From: RGIG3994 sp964461635 | Lineage (GTDB): Bacteria > Bacillota > Clostridia > Oscillospirales > CAG-272 | Length of the DNA stretch: 13,925 nt | Direction: 5' to 3' | NCBI GenBank assembly: GCA_964461635.1 | Contig: CAYWVC010000038.1 | Coordinates: 1-13,925 of the forward strand | Part shown: piece after piece, positions 1 to 6,765 of the stretch | Layout of the letters: the number at the start of each line of letters is the position of its first letter | Numbering within the stretch: position 1 is the stretch's first letter | Program-made: the position numbers and the translations under genes | Notes under the pieces: generated by a model | Told to the model about the DNA's origin: nothing | Seen by the model: only the letters and a program-made list of their open reading frames with translations | Databases searched by the model: none

Positions 1-1
1 C

Positions 2-1717
2 AGATTCCTTGCGGTGAACGACAAGGGGAGCGTTATCGCGCACGCAGACGGAACCAAGTACGAAAAAGACGAAGCCGGCACTTACAGCAATTATTGGGCG
101 GTATCTCTTACATACGATGCCGATGCTAAATACTCGTATTATCTGCTTTCGAATGCAGGAATTCCTAATCTTCCGTTTACTGTTCAATGCGGTCTGGATA
201 TTTCCTCACTGACATTTGATAAGGTAGCGGATATGCCTGCGATTACTTATAGCGGAACCGGCACGAACATTGTGTTCAACGGCGAATTCAGCTCCGTCAC
301 CGTCAACTGCGCCGGTGCTGTGGGCGATGTGAAACTGTTCGGCTTTGTATCCGATTTGACGCTGACCGAGGGGAACTTGGAGGTGTGCGGATTTGTTGCC
401 AACTTAAATGAAACGGTGTTGCCCAATAATGAAGGTGGTAGCGCCCAAGGCAGCTTAACGGCTACGAATGCCAAGTTCCGTCAAAGTCAGACCGAGATCG
501 GCAATATTATGACGTTCAAGACATTTACCGATAATGGATCGAAATACGGGCAGCATTATTTCGGCGCGCAGAACGATCTTGAAAAATGTCTGTGCTGTTC
601 CGAGAATCCGGCTGTTAACCCCAATCACGTTTGTGTAACGGGTGCGGCAACAACCGAAAATCGCGATGACGGAACATATTTGGTTATCAAGTGTGCTATA
701 TGTGGCAAAGTGCTGGTTGATCATAAGTTGAAGACCGATTGCGACGGGAATCATACTATGGGTGATGAATTCAAAAAGAATCCTACCTGCACAGAACCCG
801 GTTATGTTATAAAATGGTGTGTTAAATGCAAGAACTACCGCGAGATCACCGAGATCCCCGCTTTGGGACATCAGGAGGTCGAAGGCAAAGGCAAAGCGGC
901 GACTTGTACCGAAGCAGGTCTGACCAACGGTAAATATTGCACACGGTGTTCTACTGAAGAAAAAACCGTTTGGACTGAGCCGCAGGTTGAAATTCCCGCA
1001 TTGGGACATGATTATGATCGCAAGACCGGCAAGTGCACCCATTGCGGCGGAGACCAGCCGACGACAGAAATTGACGCCAATATTCTGCATTCTGCTAAAG
1101 AAACGATAGAGGTGTTTACAAACTATATAAGATACAGCTTTAACGGATATGAATATTATATGGACAAGGTTGTTTTTGGCTATAAAGACGACTATATCCA
1201 TTCTATTAATGCATCACAATTGGAAGTGGATTATGAAAGTTCATATTCCGAAGTCGAAGTATACGCAGTATACAAGAAAAATCCAAACTATGAAAAGTCT
1301 TATGGCGTAGTAGGAAATGAAGGTCTTTTAAGGGACGAAAGAGCATATTTGGTCGATTATTATGTTTTGAGTAATAACAGAATGTGCTACAAGAATGAAG
1401 GCACTCAAGTGGGATTCGCGTTTGGGCTTGGGCTGGGCGTACAGTACTATAAGCCTGGAAATTCTAACGCCGCGGACTTCCATTTGTCTGGTGCGGTTAA
1501 GGAAATTCGGTTTGAAAATTTTGATACAAGTGAAACGACTTCTTTTGACAATATGTTTTATTATTGTGGTATTAAAAAAATTGATTTGAGCGGGCTCTCC
1601 TTTAGTAAGATAAATAGCTATGAAACCATGTTTGTAGGCTATTTTAAAGAGGTAATCTACCCTGAAAACTGGCCCGCGGAGTTAAAAGCGGAGCTGACGA
1701 CAGAGGGCTGGGAATAA
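2..1717 (+). CDS. Secreted surface protein, 5' partial, with IPALGH/CxxC repeats and a DUF285 (BspA-like) tail
   Basis: The reading frame is open to the left edge, so the gene begins outside the window and the GTG at 14 is not a credible start. Three zones are visible. The first (to about 590) has beta-rich, Gly/Asn/Thr-rich sequence without a recognised domain. The second (about 590-1060) has paired Cys-x-x-Cys motifs (KCAIC, WCVKC, YCTRC, CTHC) and two similar units of TCTE.G...C..C...IPALGH, at about 782-876 and 898-1010. Such repeats are common in large secreted proteins of Clostridia. The third (about 1075-1714) is A+T-rich and ends with DUF285-like sequence (MF..CGIKKIDLSGLSF), the form seen in BspA-like leucine-rich surface proteins. 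Only about one and a half of these repeats are present before the stop, and no sortase motif or C-terminal membrane segment is visible. Ligand unknown. Adhesion or surface binding is inference. Confidence 0.75.
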   Translation, partial: RFLAVNDKGSVIAHADGTKYEKDEAGTYSNYWAVSLTYDADAKYSYYLLSNAGIPNLPFTVQCGLDISSLTFDKVADMPAITYSGTGTNIVFNGEFSSVTVNCAGAVGDVKLFGFVSDLTLTEGNLEVCGFVANLNETVLPNNEGGSAQGSLTATNAKFRQSQTEIGNIMTFKTFTDNGSKYGQHYFGAQNDLEKCLCCSENPAVNPNHVCVTGAATTENRDDGTYLVIKCAICGKVLVDHKLKTDCDGNHTMGDEFKKNPTCTEPGYVIKWCVKCKNYREITEIPALGHQEVEGKGKAATCTEAGLTNGKYCTRCSTEEKTVWTEPQVEIPALGHDYDRKTGKCTHCGGDQPTTEIDANILHSAKETIEVFTNYIRYSFNGYEYYMDKVVFGYKDDYIHSINASQLEVDYESSYSEVEVYAVYKKNPNYEKSYGVVGNEGLLRDERAYLVDYYVLSNNRMCYKNEGTQVGFAFGLGLGVQYYKPGNSNAADFHLSGAVKEIRFENFDTSETTSFDNMFYYCGIKKIDLSGLSFSKINSYETMFVGYFKEVIYPENWPAELKAELTTEGWE

Positions 1718-1806
1718 TAAGACCGACGGTCAAAGAAACGGCCCTGTATCATAAACAACGCTTATCCGAGCGGGAAAATATTCGCGAGAATAAGAGTGAA
1801 ATGGCA

Positions 1807-1848
1807 AAACAACCGCCCCCAAAACGGGGGCGGTTGTTTGCGTTTTTT
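1807..1848. terminator. Intrinsic terminator between convergent genes
   Basis: A perfect 14-bp stem (1807-1820 pairs with 1826-1839, including CCGCCCCC/GGGGGCGG) has a 5-base loop and a T run at 1843-1848. It lies 90 bases after the surface-protein stop and 11 bases beyond the end of the minus-strand transporter gene. The A-rich left flank gives a weaker U-tract for minus-strand transcripts, so it may serve both genes. Confidence 0.9.
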
Positions 1849-1858
1849 ACTTATATAA

Positions 1859-3136
1859 TTACGATCTCTTACAGAACCTGAGCCAAGCGGGGAGGGCAGC
1901 TATGCAAAAGATAAAGCCGACAGCCGGGATAATGAACCACGTCAGCGCACGTGTCGATTGCGATTCGATAAGCGATATGCCGTACATATAGACCGAGCAA
2001 CCGACGTAGGCGCAGGCATTCGTAATGCCCGACACGGTGGAGACCTTGCCGTACCTTGCAAATCTGCCCGGCATATATGCGATCAGGCAGAGGTTCACCC
2101 CGTGCATACTTGCGGTTATCATTGCCGCGCAGATAACGGTGGTGATCTGCGGCAGATCGGGCACGAACGCCGTGATCGCGGCGAAGGTCGCGCCGATGCC
2201 GAACATAACCGCACTGCCGAGGGCTTCGTTCTTCAGCAATTTTGAGTATAGCACGTCGATGCCGAGAATGCACACGATGCTAGTGATCGGAATAGCTATA
2301 TTGCCGAGGATCGCGGTGCCGGCGCTGAGCGAGTAAACGTCGCGCACGTAGCTCGGGAGCCATGCGGTCACACCCTCCTTAAGCGCCCCTTGAAGTATTA
2401 TCCCGCCGACGAGCATCAGAAATCCCGATCCGAGGATCGCCCGAGCGAGCCCGCCGCGCTCCTTGGGAGCATCCGCCGTTTGCGCATCCGTTGCAATGCC
2501 TGGGTGCCCGTCGCCCTCGGGCAACGGCGCGTACCGCTTGAAGTATCTTATCCCGACGATCCATACGGTAAGGGTAACGGCGCATACCGCGACCGCAAAG
2601 GCAAAAACGAGCTGCCAACGCCCCACCGTTCCTATGAAGAAGGACGAAGCTACGTACAGCACTACGTTGCCCACATGTGCGGCTATCGAAACGGCAAGAG
2701 TTGCGGCATTATAGTTTTTTCTCGGCAACATTACCGAGACTGTTTTCACAAGCGGAGGCCAAAACATTGACTGCACGAAGCCGTTGACGCTCCAAAGCAC
2801 CGCAAGGGCAGGGACCGAGCCTATCGCAAACGGCAACAGCAGGTTGCAGACCGCACTGCCGCAGATGCCGATGCCGACGAGGATCTCGGGCTTTACCCGA
2901 TCGCCGAGTATGCCGCTGACGAGCTGACCGCATCCGTAGAACACGAACAGCAACATACCGATAAGCCCCGCGCGTTCCTCGGTCAGCAGACCGACCGAGT
3001 CGCTCGTCAGCTCCGATATGCAGACGGTGAAGGTGTACCTTGATATATAGCTCGTAAAATACGCGAACGAGCACAGACCCGACAAAAATATTGCCGCGCG
3101 CTTCGGCGTAAGCTTTTTTCCTTTTTCCGCTTTCAC
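1859..3136 (-). CDS. MFS transporter, organophosphate:phosphate antiporter (GlpT/UhpC)-like
   Basis: This is a 425-residue polytopic inner-membrane transporter with about 12 hydrophobic segments and the usual two-bundle layout. A hydrophilic central loop lies at about residues 199-232. The N-terminal half has SRYTF in helix 1 (32-36), a motif-A-like GQLVSGILGDRVKP (70-83), and SVNGFVQSMFWPPLVK (116-131). The C-terminal half has a W.P.Y stretch and YMPGRFARYGKVSTVSG. These resemble OPA-family carriers, which swap phosphorylated or other small organic anions. The substrate cannot be told. The frame is open up to 3202, but a TTGACA-17-TATACT promoter lies over that extension, so the mRNA begins downstream of it. 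The first usable start is GTG at 3136 (MKAEKGKKLTPKR), preceded by a weak GGGG. It stands alone, divergent from the rRNA-modification gene. Confidence 0.85.
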   Translation of the reverse strand: MKAEKGKKLTPKRAAIFLSGLCSFAYFTSYISRYTFTVCISELTSDSVGLLTEERAGLIGMLLFVFYGCGQLVSGILGDRVKPEILVGIGICGSAVCNLLLPFAIGSVPALAVLWSVNGFVQSMFWPPLVKTVSVMLPRKNYNAATLAVSIAAHVGNVVLYVASSFFIGTVGRWQLVFAFAVAVCAVTLTVWIVGIRYFKRYAPLPEGDGHPGIATDAQTADAPKERGGLARAILGSGFLMLVGGIILQGALKEGVTAWLPSYVRDVYSLSAGTAILGNIAIPITSIVCILGIDVLYSKLLKNEALGSAVMFGIGATFAAITAFVPDLPQITTVICAAMITASMHGVNLCLIAYMPGRFARYGKVSTVSGITNACAYVGCSVYMYGISLIESQSTRALTWFIIPAVGFIFCIAALPAWLRFCKRS

Positions 3137-3183
3137 GATTAGCCCCGTTTCATTAAAGATAATGTCGAAAAAATTCGAATTAA

Positions 3184-3212
3184 AGTATATCACGCTTCGC
3201 ACTTGATGTCAA
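3184..3212 (-). promoter_or_regulatory. Sigma-A-type promoter of the MFS gene
   Basis: On the minus strand, TTGACA (3212-3207), a 17-base spacer and TATACT (3189-3184) form a near-consensus promoter with an extended TG (GTGATATACT). Its position rules out the upstream part of the open frame as coding and fixes the transporter start at or after 3136. Confidence 0.88.
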
Positions 3213-3256
3213 CCGACAAAAACGAATAACTTCACCGTATCTACACACGGCAAGTC

Positions 3257-3285
3257 TTGTATTGCGCCGCGAAACGTGATATAAT
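3257..3285 (+). promoter_or_regulatory. Promoter of the rluA-like / DUF3810 operon
   Basis: TTGTAT (3257-3262), a 17-base spacer and TATAAT (3280-3285), preceded by TGA to give an extended -10 (GTGATATAAT). It is divergent from the transporter promoter, with 44 bases between the two -35 boxes. The predicted mRNA has a leader of about 70 bases before the ATG at 3366. Confidence 0.8.
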
Positions 3286-3325
3286 ATACGTGAGCGGGTG
3301 GCTTTGCCCGAAAAAACGTTTCTTG

Positions 3326-3365
3326 AAAGGGGGATCTCGGCACCTTCGGCGCCGTTACGCTTAAA
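3326..3365 (+). promoter_or_regulatory. Displaced ribosome binding site with hairpin before the rluA-like start
   Basis: The only good Shine-Dalgarno sequence, AAAGGGGG (3326-3333), lies 32 bases before the ATG at 3366. No other ATG, GTG or TTG start exists in frame back to the stop at 3324. Between them, 3338-3354 can fold as CGGCACC-TTC-GGCGCCG (seven positions, one A.C mismatch), which would shorten the effective spacing to about 15 bases. A translational-control role is inference. Confidence 0.4.
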
Positions 3366-4417
3366 ATGGATTTTACTGTCGGAGCCGACGGCGAGGGCTT
3401 GCTTTTGCGCACCTATTTGCGAAGGCTGAGACTCTCCTCAAGGCTGATATCGCATCTTAAGACCGTCGATCGGGGGATCGAGGTCAACGGCGAATTTTCG
3501 AACGTGCTTCGGCGGCTTCATGCCGGGGACGTTATTTCGCTTCGCTACGAGGACGAGCGGTCAAGCCCCGCCGCGGTGCCCGCCGATCTGCCGATCGGGA
3601 TACTCTACGAGGACGGCGACGCCGTGGTCGCGGATAAGCCGCCGTATATGCCGACTCATCCGTCACACGGGCACGCTTGCGATACCTTGGCAAACGCCTT
3701 GGCGTATCGGTACGCCGACCTTCCGTTTGTCTTTCGCCCTATCGTGCGGCTTGATCGCAACACGAGCGGAGTCGTGCTGGTGGCGAGAAATGCACGTTCG
3801 GCGGCGCTCTTTTCCGCGGAACTGCAACGCGGTGGGTTTGAGAAGGTGTACCTCGCCGTTGTGGATGGGGAGATGTCGGGCTCCGGAAGGGTGATCAAGG
3901 CGCTTCGCCGCAGTGCCGAGAGTATAATAGTCCGCGAGACGTGCGACTTTGACGCCGAGGGCGCACAATACGCCGAAACGGGGTACGAGGTCATTGCCAC
4001 GGGCGGCGGCAGAAGCCTTTTGCGGGTCTTTCCCTATACCGGCAGGACGCATCAAATAAGGGTACATCTTGCTTCGATCGGGCATCCCGTTACGGGGGAC
4101 GATCTGTACGGTACGGCTTCTCCGCTTATCGGAAGGCACGCTCTGCACGCGCAGAGCCTGTCCTTCACCCTCTGCAACGGCGAGCGCACGACCGTAAGNN
4201 NNNNNNNNNNNNNNNNNNNNNNNNNNNNNNNNNNNNNNNNNNNNNNNNNNNNNNNNNNNNNNNNNNNNNNNNNNNNNNNNNNNNNNNNNNNNNNNNNNTG
4301 CACGCGCAGAGCCTGTCCTTCACCCTCTGCAACGGCGAGCGCACGACCGTAAGCTCGCGCTTGCCCGACGATATGGTGGAGCTTTGCCGAGCCTCGGGCA
4401 TAGATACTTATGAATGA
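3366..4417 (+). CDS. RluA-family 23S rRNA pseudouridine synthase, interrupted by an assembly gap
   Basis: The product isomerises specific uridines in 23S rRNA (RluC/RluD-type) to pseudouridine in the cytoplasm. Residues 1-60 form an S4-like RNA-binding domain. The catalytic motif RLDRNTSG carries the nucleophilic Asp130, and GRTHQIRVHLASIGHPVTGD is the conserved C-terminal motif. The gene is broken by 100 N at 4199-4298. Because 4144-4198 and 4299-4353 are identical, removing bases 4199-4353 restores one frame that ends with the TGA at 4415-4417. That gives 298 residues, normal for the family. Read literally with the N run, the frame shifts and ends in nonsense. The exact uridine target cannot be assigned. 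The DUF3810 gene follows closely and is probably co-transcribed. Confidence 0.9.
4144..4353 (+). repeat. 55-base identical copies flanking the N gap (contig overlap)
   Basis: Bases 4144-4198 and 4299-4353 are identical over all 55 positions and abut the N run on both sides. Collapsing one copy and the N run restores an intact RluA-family frame, so this is contig-end overlap rather than a biological duplication. Confidence 0.95.
4199..4298. other. Assembly gap of 100 N
   Basis: Exactly 100 unknown bases, a conventional placeholder length. The flanking overlap suggests that no real sequence is missing. Confidence 0.97.
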
Positions 4418-4431
4418 AAGGAATTTGTGAC

Positions 4432-5859
4432 GTGAAAAAGAACGACAAAGATAAAAGCGAAGAAAATTTCCCCGAGCCTCCTCGGTCGGCGGAGCCGTGT
4501 GAAGCCGAGCCCCGGGCGGATCTCGCCTCCGACGCGGAAGCCGAAAATCGGAAGGCTCCGCGCTTCGGATGGGGGTGGAGGATCCTTTATACGGTCGGGG
4601 GACTGTCGCTTATCGTGTACCTGATCGCCGTGCTGAACGAGGATTTCGCGAATTTTATGAGCCGCTATTTCGGCGCACCGTTTCGCGCGACCTTGGCTTT
4701 CATCAGCGGGATCGTGCCGTTTTCGATCGCAGAGATCATCGTGATACTGTTGATCCCGGCTTTTGTGGCGTTGTTTATAGTGGCGAATAAGTATTTCAGC
4801 GGATCGTGGCGAAGCATCCTCGTGTTCTCGGGTAAGATACTCTCGATCGCGGTCGTGCTGGTGATACTTTATACGCTCGGCTTCGGAACGGGATACTATA
4901 CCTCCACGCTCGATAAGCGGCTCGGGATAGAGAAATCGCCCGTATCGACCGAGGAACTGCGCGATACCGCACGTCGACTGACCGAGCTGGTCAATGCCGA
5001 GGCGGAGGGGATAGTCTACGGCGACGACGGCTTTTCGATTATGCCTTATACCTTCAGTGAGATGAACGGTAAGCTGCTGGAGGCGTACGACAAGACCTAC
5101 GGCGAATATGAGTTTATACAGCCGATGAACAGCCGGCTGAAGCCCGTGATGCTCAGTGAGCTTATGTCATACACGCATATTACCGGAGTATACAGCTATT
5201 TCACCGGCGAGGCTAATCTGAACGTTGCCTTTCCCGATTATACTCTTCCGTTTACGGCGGCACACGAGCTCGCGCATCAGCGCGGTATTGCCCGAGAGGA
5301 TGAGGCGAACTTCGTCGCCTTCCTCGTTTGTTCGGCATCGGACGAGAGCTACGTGCGGTATTCGGGATACCTTATGATGCTTGAGTACGTTACGAATGCC
5401 TACTATACCGCGGTGACGGGGTATAAGTGCTATGATTTTGCGGCGTTCCTTGAGCTTGTAGAGGGCGACCCGACGGCATCGGCGGCGCTTAAGAGCTTTG
5501 AGGCAAGCAACGGCACTAAGGTCGAAAAATACGTACAGCTGCTGGAGGCTATGGAGTCGGATACGGCGCTTGCCGCCGCGATAGAGGGCTGCGCCGAGAC
5601 AGCGGAGGCTTTGGACTACTATATGAAGCGCGCCATCGCGGTGAAGGATTACAACGCCACCCTTGATATGAGGGCGGATGAGGTTACCGCCGAGGAGTAC
5701 GCCTTCAATGAATTTTTCAAAAAATACGATAACAATATCGTAGCCTCGGTCTCGGGGGCGGTGAACGACACTTATCTTAAACTTCAGGGGACCCCGGGGT
5801 CGGCAAGCTACGGTATGGTAGTGGACCTTGCGGTTGCGTATTATAAGACCGCCGAATGA
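4432..5859 (+). CDS. DUF3810 family membrane protein with HExxH zinc-metallopeptidase motif
   Basis: This 475-residue protein has a charged, Pro/Glu-rich N-terminal tail of about 45 residues, then three hydrophobic segments (about 49-67, 97-119 and 134-154), then a long soluble domain. That domain contains HELAH at 278-282, followed by REDEANF with Glu291 as the likely third zinc ligand. The arrangement HELAHQRG...EDEAN is characteristic of DUF3810. Peptidase activity is predicted from the motif; no substrate is known to me. Start choice: an ATG at 4414 overlaps the upstream stop (ATGA) but lacks a Shine-Dalgarno sequence. GTG at 4432 has AAAGGA at 4417-4422 with 9-base spacing, so I prefer it. 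The 14-base gap to the rluA-like gene implies one operon. The functional link between the two is unclear. Confidence 0.82.
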   Translation: MKKNDKDKSEENFPEPPRSAEPCEAEPRADLASDAEAENRKAPRFGWGWRILYTVGGLSLIVYLIAVLNEDFANFMSRYFGAPFRATLAFISGIVPFSIAEIIVILLIPAFVALFIVANKYFSGSWRSILVFSGKILSIAVVLVILYTLGFGTGYYTSTLDKRLGIEKSPVSTEELRDTARRLTELVNAEAEGIVYGDDGFSIMPYTFSEMNGKLLEAYDKTYGEYEFIQPMNSRLKPVMLSELMSYTHITGVYSYFTGEANLNVAFPDYTLPFTAAHELAHQRGIAREDEANFVAFLVCSASDESYVRYSGYLMMLEYVTNAYYTAVTGYKCYDFAAFLELVEGDPTASAALKSFEASNGTKVEKYVQLLEAMESDTALAAAIEGCAETAEALDYYMKRAIAVKDYNATLDMRADEVTAEEYAFNEFFKKYDNNIVASVSGAVNDTYLKLQGTPGSASYGMVVDLAVAYYKTAE

Positions 5860-5864
5860 TTTTT

Positions 5865-5905
5865 GTCGGGGATATCCTTTGGAAAGAGGTTTGTCCCCGA
5901 CTTTT
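5865..5905 (+). terminator. Probable terminator after the DUF3810 gene
   Basis: GTCGGGGA (5865-5872) pairs with TCCCCGAC (5894-5901) around a 21-base loop that has some internal complementarity. TTTT at 5902-5905 follows, and another short T run lies at 5911-5914. The long loop makes it weaker than the other terminators here. Confidence 0.6.
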
Positions 5906-5922
5906 CGTCATTTTCATATGAA

Positions 5923-6023
5923 AAACGCAAGATTCGCGGCTTGATTACTGTATATACGACGATTGCAAAACGGGATCGGATGTGATATACTAAGTGTGAC
6001 AAAAAATTATCAAGCTTGCGTTT
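5923..6023. repeat. Inverted repeat flanking the DUF1275 promoter
   Basis: The right arm 6009-6023 (ATCAAGCTTGCGTTT) has the reverse complement AAACGCAAGCTTGAT. The left arm has AAACGCAAG at 5923-5931 and CTTGAT at 5940-5945, the same 15 bases interrupted by 8 extra bases. The arms enclose the whole promoter, and the right arm ends 4 bases before the ribosome binding site. It could be an operator pair or an RNA switch acting on read-through transcripts. Both are inference. Confidence 0.5.
5963..5991 (+). promoter_or_regulatory. Promoter of the DUF1275 gene
   Basis: TTGCAA (5963-5968), a 17-base spacer and TATACT (5986-5991) with an extended TG (TGTGATATACT). The start codon is about 50 bases downstream of the -10 box. 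Confidence 0.8.
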
Positions 6024-6039
6024 GGCGAGGAGGTGCGTG

Positions 6040-6714
6040 ATGGGTAACGGAAAGCCAAAAACGGCGCAGATGTCCGATTCGTTGTCGGTGGCGGTTTTTT
6101 TGATCCTGTCGGGCGGATTTCAGGATGCGTATACATATTTTTGCCGTGACGGGGTGTTCGCAAATGCGCAGACCGGCAACATCGTGCTGATGAGCACGTC
6201 GCTGTTCCGCGGCGAATGGCTGAGGTGCCTAAAATACCTTGTTCCGTTGACGGCGTTTTTCCTCGGGGTCATAGTTGCCGAGCAGATCCGCCGACGTTTC
6301 TCGGCGGCGGAGGCATTGCATTGGCGGCAGATCACGGTGGCGTGCGAGATCGTTATACTGTTTGCGGTCGGATTTTTGCCGGAGGTGCTGACCCCGTTTG
6401 CCAATGCCGCGATATCATTCGTCTGCGCAATGCAGGTGCAGACCTTTTCCACGGTGGAGGGAAACGTATACGCCAGCACGATGTGCATCGGAAATATTCG
6501 GAACGGCACAGTCGCGCTTAACGAGTATCTTCACACGCGTGAAAAGAAGCATCTGCGCACCGCATTGACCTATTTTGCCATAATCCTTTTGTTTGCGATC
6601 GGTGCCGGAATCGGGAGCCTTATGACCGCAATGCTCGGCTACCGCGCTATATGGTGCAGCTGCATACTGCTTCTCGTCAGCTTCTTTATGATGTTTAAAA
6701 AGCCTTTAGCCTGA
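6040..6714 (+). CDS. DUF1275 (YoaK-like) family membrane protein
   Basis: This 224-residue integral membrane protein carries the DUF1275 signatures GGFQDAYT (25-32), GVFANAQTGNIV (38-49) and CIGNIRNGT (149-157). Hydrophobic stretches lie at about 14-26, 66-80, 97-112, 119-135, 174-198 and 203-218, suggesting six segments. The family is widespread and of unknown function; transport is often guessed but I see no proof. The frame is open from a TTG at 6016, but AGGAGGT at 6028-6034 points to the ATG at 6040 (5-base spacing) rather than the GTG three bases earlier. It has its own promoter. Its last codons overlap the first half of the direct repeat placed before the response-regulator gene, so the two transcription units are tightly packed, with no clear terminator between them. 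Confidence 0.88.
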   Translation: MGNGKPKTAQMSDSLSVAVFLILSGGFQDAYTYFCRDGVFANAQTGNIVLMSTSLFRGEWLRCLKYLVPLTAFFLGVIVAEQIRRRFSAAEALHWRQITVACEIVILFAVGFLPEVLTPFANAAISFVCAMQVQTFSTVEGNVYASTMCIGNIRNGTVALNEYLHTREKKHLRTALTYFAIILLFAIGAGIGSLMTAMLGYRAIWCSCILLLVSFFMMFKKPLA

Positions 6715-6736
6715 TTTTAGGTATCCGTGATAGAAT
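6705..6736 (+). promoter_or_regulatory. Response-regulator promoter with TTTAG direct repeat (putative operator)
   Basis: TTTAG at 6705-6709 and again at 6716-6720 gives an 11-base repeat period. After 10 bases comes TAGAAT (6731-6736) with an extended TG (GTGATAGAAT). No acceptable -35 box is present at 17 bases. A promoter with an 11-base direct repeat over the -35 zone is typical of activation by OmpR/PhoB-family regulators. The same arrangement precedes the VTC operon at 8729-8760. Confidence 0.65.
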
Positions 6737-6765
6737 CATCTTAAAAATATCGGGAGGTGGCGTCT

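Noticed and set aside
455..1201. 248-codon open frame on the minus strand within the surface-protein gene
   Set aside because: It is antisense to a frame with clear family repeats, its protein has no recognisable domain, and no ribosome site or promoter was seen.
1718..1806. Small gene between the surface protein and its terminator
   Set aside because: No start with a ribosome site and no open frame of useful length; it looks like a plain 3' untranslated region.
3293..3320. Terminator or riboswitch in the rluA-like leader (CGGG...CCCG followed by As)
   Set aside because: The stem is only about four pairs and is followed by A rather than U on the sense strand; no known riboswitch core was recognised.
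4144..4353. Real tandem duplication inside the pseudouridine synthase gene
   Set aside because: The copies are identical, abut the N run exactly, and collapsing them restores a normal-length protein; assembly overlap is simpler.
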